Origin: Bordetella parapertussis
GTDB lineage: Bacteria > Pseudomonadota > Gammaproteobacteria > Burkholderiales > Burkholderiaceae_C
Assembly (NCBI GenBank): GCA_945901125.1
Contig: CAMDKD010000021.1
Span: 1-46,774 of the forward strand
Direction: 5' to 3'
DNA: 46,774 bases
A program made the position numbers and the translations under genes. This document shows, one piece after another, positions 16,436 to 23,945 of the stretch (positions are counted from its first letter, which is position 1; every line of letters begins with the position of its first letter). The notes under the pieces are model-generated. The model searched no databases, was not told the DNA's origin, and saw only the letters and a list, made by a program, of their open reading frames with translations.

Positions 16436-16827
16436 CATTCAGCCATTCGCAAACCGGATTCAGCCTGATTGAATTGATATGCGTGATGGCCATCATCGGC
16501 CTGCTGACAGCTTTTGCCATGCCGGTCTACCAGACGGCTCAGTCACGCAGCCAGCGTCAGCTGGCCAAAGTGGCATTGATGAAATCCGCTCAATGGCTGG
16601 AGCAAGCGGCGACCAGCCAAGGCAGTTACCCTGACACTTTGCCCGAAAGCGTATGGCGCACAACAGAATTGCGCTACCGGCTCAGCCTCAGCAGTCAGGG
16701 CCAAAGCTACCTGTTGACCGCGACACCGGTGGGCGCGCAAAGCACAGACACATGCGGTGCACTCACGCTCAATCAAGCCGGGCAAAGGGGTTCGCAAGCC
16801 GATGTCAGCAGTTGCTGGTCAAAATGA
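16432..16827 (+). CDS. pilE: PilE-type minor pilin
   Basis: The 131-residue product starts at ATG 16432 overlapping pilX by ATGA. Leader MTFSHSQTG is followed by FSLIELICVMAIIGLL with Glu5, a standard class IVa pilin helix. Two C-terminal cysteines (TDTCGALTL and SSCWSK) enclose a D-loop-like region, as in PilE minor pilins of Burkholderiales. It is the last gene of the pilin run; no terminator is evident after it, and a separate promoter follows for the next gene. Confidence 0.88.
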   Translation: MTFSHSQTGFSLIELICVMAIIGLLTAFAMPVYQTAQSRSQRQLAKVALMKSAQWLEQAATSQGSYPDTLPESVWRTTELRYRLSLSSQGQSYLLTATPVGAQSTDTCGALTLNQAGQRGSQADVSSCWSK

Positions 16828-16920
16828 ATGCAAGCTTATTTGTTTATGGGTATTGCTAAGTATGCAAAACCAGTCGTGGAAGAACCCATTTTGAAGTGTC
16901 GCCGTGGCGTATTTACGGTA

Positions 16921-16949
16921 TTGCGACTCGGGCGGAAATCATCTAAAAT
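16921..16949 (+). promoter_or_regulatory. Sigma-70-type promoter for the NTF2-like gene
   Basis: TTGCGA (16921-16926) and TAAAAT (16944-16949) are separated by 17 bases, a very good housekeeping promoter. It lies about 40 bases upstream of the ATG at 16987, which has CAGGAG at the right distance. This makes the two exported-protein genes transcriptionally independent of the pilin cluster. Confidence 0.65.
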
Positions 16950-16986
16950 TAATACTTTTAAATTTAACTATTCAGGAGTTGCTTTC

Positions 16987-17472
16987 ATGTCCCGGATCCA
17001 TCGGTATATTCCCGTGTTTCTTCTTTCCCTGGGTCTGTTATTCACTGTGAATGCCAAAGCCGCCGGTTCGGTGGAGATGCAGGTTGAATCCATCATCCGC
17101 CAGGCGCTGACCGGTTACAACAATGCCATGGAGGCTGAAGACACCGCCGATTGGGTGAAATATTTCTCCGATAACGTCACCCGTCAAAGCCCATTGACCA
17201 ACCAAAGCGGCAAAAAAGATTTCACCGAATTCTTCAACGCCGAGTTCAAAGCCTTCAAAGCCAAGTACGAGGTCAAGCAAATCATTGTCCACGGCCGTAC
17301 TGCCGCCATTGTTTACATCTGGGAAGCGCAGCACAAAGCCAGCGGGGACTTCTTCAAAGTTCCCATGGTCGCCATTTACGACATGGACACCAGCGGCAGA
17401 TTTTCCGCTGTCACCTATTACTTTGACACCGCCAAGCTAGGCAAGTTCAGCAAGGACATGGCAGGTAACTGA
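16987..17472 (+). CDS. Exported NTF2/SnoaL-like protein
   Basis: From ATG 16987, supported by CAGGAG eleven bases upstream, the product has 161 residues. Residues 1-27 form a signal peptide (IPVFLLSLGLLFTVNAKA). The mature part matches the NTF2-like fold pattern: helix IIRQALTGYNNAMEAED, DWVKYFSDNV, and a strand-rich end ending DTSGRFSAVTYYFD. Such proteins bind small ligands or act as unknown exported factors; no catalytic residues can be assigned. It lies 38 bases before another small exported protein and convergent with a cytochrome-PQQ dehydrogenase pair, so a link to that system is possible but only by position. Confidence 0.7.
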   Translation: MSRIHRYIPVFLLSLGLLFTVNAKAAGSVEMQVESIIRQALTGYNNAMEAEDTADWVKYFSDNVTRQSPLTNQSGKKDFTEFFNAEFKAFKAKYEVKQIIVHGRTAAIVYIWEAQHKASGDFFKVPMVAIYDMDTSGRFSAVTYYFDTAKLGKFSKDMAGN

Positions 17473-17510
17473 ATCACTCTCTTCCCCTTACTATCAACCG
17501 GTTTTCACCC

Positions 17511-17972
17511 ATGAACATACTCTCACACCCCGCCTGGCGGGTCACCTTGACAACGCTTGCATTGGTCATCACCTCAGTACCTTCTGCTTATGCAGAAGAA
17601 AGCTTTGTCTGCCCTCTTGAAAATGAAAAAGAATGTGCTTTCGAAAATGAAAACCTGTCTTTGTTCATCAAAGGTCGGGATGCTTATGACCGCGGTCGCG
17701 AAATAGGCGATTTGTCAGAGGCCAGAGAAATCGGTTATCAACTGGCTGCGCGCAAGAACAAAAACGGTCGGGTTCTGTTGAAAATGATTTATATGGAAGT
17801 TCGCATGGGCGGCCATAAAAATTATGTTCAGGCCTATGACTGGGTAGAGGAAGCCATGCAGCGCAATGAGAGCTATGCGCGCCTGGATTTTCAATCGGTT
17901 CTGGACAGCTTGAAAAAACGCATGACCCCTGAACAACTCGCCGGTGTTCAGGCCAAATACCCGGCCAAATAA
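17511..17972 (+). CDS. Small exported helical protein, unknown function
   Basis: The 153-residue product has a signal peptide ending near AYA (residues 1-28). The mature N-terminus has two close cysteines (FVCPLENEKECAFE), likely a disulfide in the periplasm. The rest is helical with weak Sel1/TPR-like spacing (YDRGREIGDLSEAREIGYQL; VQAYDWVEEAMQRNES). I do not recognise the family. It follows the NTF2-like gene by 38 bases and ends before a bidirectional terminator, so the two probably form one transcript. Confidence 0.65.
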   Translation: MNILSHPAWRVTLTTLALVITSVPSAYAEESFVCPLENEKECAFENENLSLFIKGRDAYDRGREIGDLSEAREIGYQLAARKNKNGRVLLKMIYMEVRMGGHKNYVQAYDWVEEAMQRNESYARLDFQSVLDSLKKRMTPEQLAGVQAKYPAK

Positions 17973-18014
17973 GCAAGCAACTATTTGTAAAGCCTATCCA
18001 CAGTTTATAAAAAC

Positions 18015-18037
18015 AAAGGCCGCGTAAGCGGCCTTTT
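18015..18037. terminator. Bidirectional terminator between convergent genes
   Basis: AAAGGCCGC (18015-18023) and GCGGCCTTT (18028-18036) form a perfect nine-base stem with loop GTAA. T runs follow on the plus strand, and the A run before it supplies T residues on the minus strand. It separates the exported-protein gene (plus) from the cytochrome c gene (minus). Confidence 0.85.
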
Positions 18038-18060
18038 CATTTGCAGCAAAGTGACAAAGC

Positions 18061-18432
18061 TTATTCCTTGAGCTTGATCACTGTTTTTATGTAAGCGGCC
18101 ACCTGACCGATTTTCTCGTCATCAACAATGCCTTTGAATGAAGGCATGCCTTTGGATTGACGACCTTTGGAGACAACGTCAGCAACTTCTTCAACGGTCA
18201 ATTTGGTCACACGTAAATCGGCACCGTAACCGCCTTCGTTTTGTCCGCCACGCCCGTCGGGCATGTGACAGGTTGTGCAAAACCTAGTAAAAGTCTCTTT
18301 GCCACCCCCGCGAGGTACCACAATGACCGGACGGTCCTCTTCTTCTGCAACTGCCGCAATCGGCAAACATGCAGCAAACACTTGCAAACACAGGGCCAGA
18401 TTCCGCAGCAAATTTGATGTCAGGACTTTCAT
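18061..18432 (-). CDS. Small c-type cytochrome, exported
   Basis: The 123-residue product has a signal peptide (residues 1 to about 29) and one haem-binding site CTTCH (Cys52, Cys55, His56). The likely second axial ligand is Met96 in KGMPSFKG. It fits a class I monohaem cytochrome c of the periplasm. ATG 18432 is preferred to the GTG at 18435. It follows the PQQ dehydrogenase gene on the same strand after about 100 bases containing a hairpin terminator, so it is a good candidate for electron acceptor of that enzyme, like XoxG/MxaG or the cytochromes near ethanol dehydrogenases, though this pairing is inferred. Confidence 0.88.
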   Translation of the reverse strand: MKVLTSNLLRNLALCLQVFAACLPIAAVAEEEDRPVIVVPRGGGKETFTRFCTTCHMPDGRGGQNEGGYGADLRVTKLTVEEVADVVSKGRQSKGMPSFKGIVDDEKIGQVAAYIKTVIKLKE

Positions 18433-18484
18433 CACTTCAACCTTACCTTTATCTTCAAAGAAAAAATCATTTCACAATTTAAAC

Positions 18485-18517
18485 AAAAAAGCGGTCCGGT
18501 GTCAGACACCAGACCGC
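18485..18517 (-). terminator. Hairpin terminator between PQQ dehydrogenase and cytochrome c genes
   Basis: On the minus strand GCGGTC...GACCGC (18517-18491) encloses GGTG/CACC, giving about eleven paired bases with one T-G wobble and a five-base loop, followed by six T residues (18490-18485). It lies between the dehydrogenase stop and the cytochrome start and would reduce read-through, which would set more dehydrogenase than cytochrome message. No separate cytochrome promoter is obvious. Confidence 0.78.
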
Positions 18518-18533
18518 ATTCTTTCACGCCTGC

Positions 18534-20351
18534 TTAAGGCAGAGCGAAAACGTAAAGCATGTTGCTAGGAACCTGAGCTTTGAGTTCAGGTGTAGCAGCC
18601 ACAAACCACTGTGGCCATGCGCCGCCGAGGCCGACTTCAATGGCAATGTATTGCTTGCCGTCAGCGCTGAAAGACATGGGAGGTGCGTTGATGGCTGAGC
18701 CAGTTTCGAATCTCCACAGTTCTTCCAAAGTGTTTGCATCGTGTGCAACCACTTGGCCTTCAGCATAGCCTGAGAACACCAGGCCACCAGCGGTGGACAG
18801 CAGTCCGCCGAGTTGGGGGTGCTTGGTGTAGGCTTTCTTCACGACCTTGCCGCTGGCCACTTCGATAGCCGTGATACTGCCGCTGATACGGCCGCAGTTC
18901 GGGTCATCAAATGTAGAGAACGGTGCGCCGCCGAGGAACAGCTGACGGGGCTTGAGGGCGCCCGGCTCAGTAACTTCGGCAAAAGCTTTGTTACAACCTT
19001 CAATGGTCGGGATGTAGTACATACCGGTTTGCGGGCTGTAAGAAGTCGGGGGCCAGTTTTTGCCACCCATGTGTCCGGGTTCCAAAACGCCGTCAATAGT
19101 GCCGCGACCTTTGGTGGCGGTACCACGGGCAGCTGCTGTGCCCTTGACATAATTTTGGACGTCAGACTTGGCGTCGTAGGTCTTGGGCTTGCACTTGGAA
19201 TCCAAGCCACCGCTCCAGTTCAACTTATCGACGAACTGGGTTCCCCACAAGCACTCACCGGTTTTACGGTCCAGCGCATAGGCGTAGCCGTTGCGGTTGG
19301 CGTGCAGTGTGGTGCGGGCAAACTTGCCGTTAACCTGTGTGTCAACGAATGTGTTTTCAGACACAGAGTCGTAGTCATACGGGTCATTGGGAGTGTGCTG
19401 GAAGCCCCACTTGATTTTGCCGGTGTCGGCGTCCAGTGCTATGGTGCTGTCGGTCCACAGGTTATCGCCGGGACGGTAAGCATTGTCCCAGTCAGGACCA
19501 GGATTGGCTGTGCCCCAAACAATGATGTTCAGCTCAGGATCATAAGAGCCAGTCACCCAAGTGGAGCCGCCGCCTGTTTTCCAGGCACCGTGTTTGTCTT
19601 TCCATGTTTCATGGCCGGCTTCGCCGGGACCAGGAATCGTGTAAGTTCTCCAACGACGCTTGCCGGTTTTGATATCCAGCGCTTCAAGCCAGCCGCGAAC
19701 ACCGTACTCGGCACCGGCCATACCAGTCACGACCATGTCTTTGACGATCAGGGGTGCGTTGGTGATGGTTTCAGATTTACCTGGATCAGCAACTTGGGCT
19801 TCCCAAATCTTAGAACCGTCAGTTTTGTTCAGCGCAATGATGCGTCCGTCGATGACGGGAGAGATGACCATATTGCCAGACAACACAGCGCCACGGTTGT
19901 TGATGCCGCAACACGCCACGGTGGTGGCGTAGTCGGGATCAGCAGCGGGGTTGTATTGCCACACCATGCGCGGTGTACCGCCACGTGTGTCGAGCTTGGT
20001 GACCACGCCCCAACCTGTTGTCAGGTACAGGAAGCCGTCTTCAGCCACAGGTGTGCCTTCCAGACCAGAGTACTGGTACTGAATGACTTCCTTGCCGCCA
20101 CCTTGTGTTCCACCCATAGCCCAGGTGAAAGCAACCCGCAGGTTTTTGACGTTTTTGGCGTTGATCTGATCCAGACCGGAGAAGCGGTGGGCTTCAAGGT
20201 TGCCGTGGTGATTGAGCCAGTTGCCTGGTTCTTTTTCGCTGTTTAACAGCCTGTCGGTGGTGACATCACCAGCGCTTGCACCCAAGGACAGCATGACACT
20301 GGTCATGACTACCCCGAATGCAGCACTGAGTCGCCGTACATTTTTTTTCAT
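18534..20351 (-). CDS. PQQ-dependent alcohol dehydrogenase, lanthanide-type active site
   Basis: This 605-residue periplasmic enzyme has a signal peptide (about residues 1-27) and the propeller repeats of the methanol/ethanol quinoprotein family (repeated AxDxxTGKxxW). The vicinal disulfide Cys147-Cys148 (VACCG) is present. By comparison with methanol dehydrogenase, metal ligands are Glu215 (GAEYGVRG), Asn283 (TANPGP) and catalytic Asp326; Asp328 (PYDYD) is the extra aspartate that marks lanthanide-binding XoxF/ExaF-type enzymes. No haem domain is attached, so electrons need a separate cytochrome. It resembles XoxF less than ethanol-type quinoproteins in detail, so the substrate is open. ATG 20351 is preferred (AGGGG upstream) to the frame's earlier start. 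Confidence 0.92.
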   Translation of the reverse strand: MKKNVRRLSAAFGVVMTSVMLSLGASAGDVTTDRLLNSEKEPGNWLNHHGNLEAHRFSGLDQINAKNVKNLRVAFTWAMGGTQGGGKEVIQYQYSGLEGTPVAEDGFLYLTTGWGVVTKLDTRGGTPRMVWQYNPAADPDYATTVACCGINNRGAVLSGNMVISPVIDGRIIALNKTDGSKIWEAQVADPGKSETITNAPLIVKDMVVTGMAGAEYGVRGWLEALDIKTGKRRWRTYTIPGPGEAGHETWKDKHGAWKTGGGSTWVTGSYDPELNIIVWGTANPGPDWDNAYRPGDNLWTDSTIALDADTGKIKWGFQHTPNDPYDYDSVSENTFVDTQVNGKFARTTLHANRNGYAYALDRKTGECLWGTQFVDKLNWSGGLDSKCKPKTYDAKSDVQNYVKGTAAARGTATKGRGTIDGVLEPGHMGGKNWPPTSYSPQTGMYYIPTIEGCNKAFAEVTEPGALKPRQLFLGGAPFSTFDDPNCGRISGSITAIEVASGKVVKKAYTKHPQLGGLLSTAGGLVFSGYAEGQVVAHDANTLEELWRFETGSAINAPPMSFSADGKQYIAIEVGLGGAWPQWFVAATPELKAQVPSNMLYVFALP

Positions 20352-20396
20352 TCGTTTTCCCCTGAAAAAATTGACTTGCACACACATTGTGGACTC

Positions 20397-20411
20397 TTGC
20401 AGAAATTGCAA
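20397..20411. promoter_or_regulatory. Inverted repeat upstream of the PQQ dehydrogenase gene
   Basis: TTGCA, GAAAT, TGCAA form a perfect five-base inverted repeat with a five-base spacer, about 45 bases upstream of the dehydrogenase ATG. It lies in the 231-base gap to ribD. It could be an operator, but short repeats arise by chance and I cannot assign a regulator. Confidence 0.3.
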
Positions 20412-20570
20412 AAGGCCCCCGCATTCTGCATTCCGAATTCAGTAAATTGATCAAGGGTTGTCCCTAGGGTTGGTTATAAATCTAAAAAATTTACCGTTCA
20501 TGAGAAATGTATATAAATTTTGTCAACGTCTGTTTGATCGCCTTGCGGCAATCACACTCCCCCGGCCAAG

Positions 20571-20576
20571 GATAAT
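20571..20576 (+). promoter_or_regulatory. -10 hexamer six bases before ribD
   Basis: GATAAT at 20571-20576 is followed by exactly six bases and then the ribD ATG at 20583. No clear ribosome binding site separates them (AAGGAT overlaps the hexamer itself). The -35 is poor (TTGCGG, 22 bases away). The spacing suggests a leaderless transcript. I see no FMN riboswitch in the upstream gap. Confidence 0.35.
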
Positions 20577-20582
20577 CACTGC

Positions 20583-21686
20583 ATGCTCTTTTCCCCGACA
20601 GATTTCACACACATGCGCCATGCCCTGGCGCAGGCGCAACAGGCCTTGTTCATCACCTCGCCCAACCCCCGCGTGGGATGTGTCATCACATCGGCCAATG
20701 GCGAACTGTTGGGTCAAGGACACACGGAGCCGGCCGGTCAGGCGCACGCGGAAATCATGGCCTTGCGCGATGCGCAATCCCGCGGCCTTGATGTCACCGG
20801 GGCGACCGCCTATGTCACGTTAGAGCCTTGTGCGCACCAGGGGCGCACCGGGCCGTGTTGTGACGCATTGATTCAAGCCGGTATTGCGCGCGTGTTTGCC
20901 AGCGTGCAAGACCCCAATCCGCAAGTCTCCGGTCAAGGGTTGGCCCGCTTGCGCGCCGCCGGTATCGAGGTGCACACCGGCTTGCTCGAAGACGAAGCGC
21001 GCGAACTCAACATCGGTTTTTTCAAACGCATGCAACACGGCACGCCGTGGCTGAGACTGAAAACCGCGCAATCGCTTGACGGCCAGACGGCCTTGATCAA
21101 TGGTGTCAGCCAATGGATCACCGGCCAAGCAGCCCGCGATGACGGCCACCACTGGCGCGCGCGCGCCTGCGCCGTGCTCAGCGGCATAGGCACGGTGTTG
21201 CAAGACGATCCGCTCTTGAATGTGCGAGCGGTGGACACGCCGCGCCAACCGGATTTGCTGCTGGTGGATTCACGCTTGCAAACACCTTTGAACGCCAAAC
21301 TGTGGCAAGTCAAACGCCGTGTGGTGGTGTTTCATGCCTTGCGCGATGCCGAAAGAGAAGCTGCGTTGAAAGCGCAAGGCGCCAGCCTGGTTTGCCTGAG
21401 CGGCCCGGGCGACAAAGTGGATTTGCAGGCCATGGTGCAGCAGCTGGGGCAACTCAACTACAACGAAGTCCATGTGGAAGCCGGGAACAAACTCAACGGC
21501 TCCTTGCTGAATGCGGATTTGATAGACGAATTGCTGGTCTATCTGGCACCGCTGTTAACCGGCCCCGGCCAGAGCATGGCGGCCTTGCCGACACTGACAA
21601 ACCTGGCTCAAGCGCAGACTTGGCAATTCCATGAAACCAGCCAAATCGGTGCTGATTTGAGACTGTTGCTCAGACGCACTCGCTGA
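20583..21686 (+). CDS. ribD: Bifunctional riboflavin deaminase/reductase RibD
   Basis: RibD deaminates the pyrimidine intermediate and then reduces its ribosyl side chain in riboflavin synthesis. The zinc deaminase site is HAE (residues 55-57) with Cys83 and Cys92 (EPCAHQGRTGPC), and the C-terminal reductase domain follows from about residue 155. Length of 367 residues is normal. A second in-frame ATG ten codons on is possible, but the first fits better. It begins the ribD-ribE-ribBA-like-ribH-nusB operon; ribE starts 17 bases after its stop. Confidence 0.97.
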   Translation: MLFSPTDFTHMRHALAQAQQALFITSPNPRVGCVITSANGELLGQGHTEPAGQAHAEIMALRDAQSRGLDVTGATAYVTLEPCAHQGRTGPCCDALIQAGIARVFASVQDPNPQVSGQGLARLRAAGIEVHTGLLEDEARELNIGFFKRMQHGTPWLRLKTAQSLDGQTALINGVSQWITGQAARDDGHHWRARACAVLSGIGTVLQDDPLLNVRAVDTPRQPDLLLVDSRLQTPLNAKLWQVKRRVVVFHALRDAEREAALKAQGASLVCLSGPGDKVDLQAMVQQLGQLNYNEVHVEAGNKLNGSLLNADLIDELLVYLAPLLTGPGQSMAALPTLTNLAQAQTWQFHETSQIGADLRLLLRRTR

Positions 21687-21703
21687 TCTGCGAAAATACA
21701 CGC

Positions 21704-22357
21704 ATGTTCACCGGAATCATTACCGGCGTGGGGCGCATCGCCGCCGTTCACGACCTGGGTCGCTCTTTGGATCATGGCAAACGCCTTGAGATCAGCACAC
21801 CTGCGCATTACCTGGACGACGTCGCCCTCGGCGACAGCATTGCCCTTAACGGTGCCTGCATGACAGTGACCAGTTTCAATGCCGAACAAAACCTGTTCAC
21901 CATAGACATCTCTGCCGAGTCGCTGGACAAAACCGCTTTGCTTAATGTGATCGGCACCACCCTGAATCTGGAAAAAGCGCTGCGGCCCAACGACCGCCTC
22001 GGCGGCCATATCGTCTCGGGCCATGTGGACGGTGTCGGTCAGGTGGCGCGCTTTGAACTGGTTGGTGAAAGCTGGTTGTTGCAAGTGCTGGCTGCGCCCG
22101 CGCTGGCCAAATACCTGGCTTACAAAGGCTCAATCACGGTCAACGGCGTGAGCCTCACGGTCAACCGGATTGAAGACAAGGCTGACGGTTGCCTGGTCTT
22201 TATCAATCTGATTCCACACACGATCGAGAACACGGCGCTGGGCAGCTTAAAGCCCGGCAGCCCCGTCAATCTTGAAATAGATACCGTGGCGCGTTATGTC
22301 GAGCGCATGCTGCAATTCGATTCGCCCCGCCCCTCTCACCAGAAAGCCGACGCATGA
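21704..22357 (+). CDS. ribE: Riboflavin synthase alpha subunit
   Basis: This enzyme dismutates two 6,7-dimethyl-8-ribityllumazine molecules to riboflavin and its pyrimidine precursor. The protein (217 residues) starts with the diagnostic MFTGIITGVG and has two lumazine-binding repeats, the second beginning near GGHIVSGHVDGVG. Catalytic segment NGACMTVT and the paired NGVSLTVN are present. Its stop overlaps the next start by ATGA. It could be called ribC in some species. Confidence 0.97.
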   Translation: MFTGIITGVGRIAAVHDLGRSLDHGKRLEISTPAHYLDDVALGDSIALNGACMTVTSFNAEQNLFTIDISAESLDKTALLNVIGTTLNLEKALRPNDRLGGHIVSGHVDGVGQVARFELVGESWLLQVLAAPALAKYLAYKGSITVNGVSLTVNRIEDKADGCLVFINLIPHTIENTALGSLKPGSPVNLEIDTVARYVERMLQFDSPRPSHQKADA

Positions 22358-23475
22358 GCGCCTCACAGCCATCAGTGGCCATTTCACCTTTGCAAGACAT
22401 CATTGAAGACATGCGCGCCGGTCGCATGGTGATTCTGGTGGACGAAGAAGACCGCGAAAACGAAGGCGACTTGGTGCTGGCCGCCGACCATGTCACACCC
22501 GAGGCTATCAATTTCATGGCGCGTTTCGGTCGCGGTCTGATTTGCTTGACGCTGACGCGCGAGCGCTGCGAGCACTTGAATCTGCCACCCATGGTGGCGC
22601 GCAACGGCACGGTGCACAGCACTGCGTTCACAGTTTCCATCGAGGCGGCTCAAGGCGTGACCACTGGTATTTCCGCCGCCGACCGCGCCCGCACGGTTCA
22701 AGTCGCCGTAGCGTCAAACGCCAAGGCCGCCGACCTGGTTCAACCCGGACATATTTTTCCGCTGCAAGCGGTGGACGGCGGCGTGCTGATGCGCGCCGGT
22801 CACACCGAAGCCGGTTGCGATCTGGCAGCCATGGCGGGTTGCTCGCCAACTTCTGTGATCTGCGAAATCATGAAGGACGACGGCACCATGGCGCGTCTGC
22901 CCGACCTGATGCAGTTCGCCGCCGAACACGGTTTGAAAATCGGCACGATTGCCGACCTGATCGAATACCGCAGCCGCACCGAGTCCCTGGTGCAAAAAAT
23001 CAGCAGCCGGCAAATGACCACAGCGCACGGCACATTCACGGCTCACGCCTACAAAGATTTACCCAGTGACAGCGTGCACATTGCGCTGGTGCGCGGCACT
23101 TGGACAGCGGCTCACGAAGTGCTGGCCCGTGTGCACGAACCCTTGTCTGTGCTGGACGCACTCGAACCGCAACGCGTCATGCATTCCTGGACCCTAGACG
23201 CCGCGCTCTCGCGCATCGCCGCTGAAGACGCCGGTGTGGTGGTCTTGCTCAATTGCGGTGAAAGCGGCGAAAAACTGCTGGCTCAATTCGAAGGCGTGGC
23301 GCGTTCAGCGCAAGCGCCCGAACGCGGTCGCATGGATTTGCGCACTTACGGCATTGGCGCACAAATACTGCGAGACTGCGGCGTACACAAAATGCGCCTC
23401 ATGGGCAACCCCCGCCGCATGCCCAGCATGGCGGGCTACGGACTTGAAATCACCGGCTATCTGGCCAAGGAATAA
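22354..23475 (+). CDS. RibB fused to a degenerate GTP cyclohydrolase II domain (RibBX-like)
   Basis: The N-terminal half is 3,4-dihydroxy-2-butanone-4-phosphate synthase with DEEDRENEGDLV (residues 30-41) and the HTEAGCDL motif (150-157), making the four-carbon unit of riboflavin. The second half aligns with GTP cyclohydrolase II but lacks its zinc cysteines (the region at HEPLSVLDALEPQR shows no Cys-x-Cys) and its RQEGRGIGL motif is replaced by NCGESGEKLL. So the GTP-opening activity is probably gone. Similar proteins have been described as RibBX. Length is 373 residues. The start overlaps ribE by ATGA. Confidence 0.88.
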   Translation: MSASQPSVAISPLQDIIEDMRAGRMVILVDEEDRENEGDLVLAADHVTPEAINFMARFGRGLICLTLTRERCEHLNLPPMVARNGTVHSTAFTVSIEAAQGVTTGISAADRARTVQVAVASNAKAADLVQPGHIFPLQAVDGGVLMRAGHTEAGCDLAAMAGCSPTSVICEIMKDDGTMARLPDLMQFAAEHGLKIGTIADLIEYRSRTESLVQKISSRQMTTAHGTFTAHAYKDLPSDSVHIALVRGTWTAAHEVLARVHEPLSVLDALEPQRVMHSWTLDAALSRIAAEDAGVVVLLNCGESGEKLLAQFEGVARSAQAPERGRMDLRTYGIGAQILRDCGVHKMRLMGNPRRMPSMAGYGLEITGYLAKE

Positions 23476-23477
23476 GC

Positions 23478-23945
23478 ATGCACCAACCTGAGCTCAGCGC
23501 AACACGCAACGACATGGACGGCAGCGGTTTGCGCATCGGTATCGTGCAAGCACGTTTTAACCCGGCCATCACCGGCGCATTGGCAAAAGCCTGTACCGAT
23601 GAATTGAAAGCCCTGCAGGTGGACGCCATCGACATTGAGCACGTGCAAGTACCGGGCGCACTCGAAGTGCCGGTGGCTTTACAGGCCATGGCGCAATCTG
23701 ATCAATTCGATGCTTTGATCGCATTGGGCTGCATCATTCGCGGCGAAACCTACCACTTCGAACTGGTGGCCAATGAATCGGGTTCGGCCATCACCCAATT
23801 GGCGTTAGACCATGGCCTGCCGATTGCCAACGCCATATTGACCACCGAAAACGAAGCGCAAGCGATTGCGCGCCAACACGACAAAGGGCGCGACGCAGCC
23901 CGGGTCGCTGTAGAAATGGCTTTATTGATGAAGACCTTGTCATGA
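23478..23945 (+). CDS. ribH: 6,7-dimethyl-8-ribityllumazine synthase
   Basis: RibH joins the four-carbon unit with the ribityl pyrimidine to make lumazine, and often forms 60-subunit shells. The 155-residue protein has GIVQARFNPAITGAL, VPGALEVPVALQA and the GCIIRGETYHFELVANE active-site region, all intact. It starts three bases after the RibBA-like gene and overlaps nusB by ATGA, so it is part of the same operon. Confidence 0.97.
   Translation: MHQPELSATRNDMDGSGLRIGIVQARFNPAITGALAKACTDELKALQVDAIDIEHVQVPGALEVPVALQAMAQSDQFDALIALGCIIRGETYHFELVANESGSAITQLALDHGLPIANAILTTENEAQAIARQHDKGRDAARVAVEMALLMKTLS

Noticed and set aside
18813..20246. Long open frame on the plus strand opposite the PQQ dehydrogenase
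   Set aside because: It mirrors the dehydrogenase in another frame; no ribosome binding site or recognisable domain.
20412..20570. FMN riboswitch before the riboflavin genes
   Set aside because: I looked for the conserved RFN-element stems upstream of ribD and see none; riboswitches usually precede ribB or the operon in other species.
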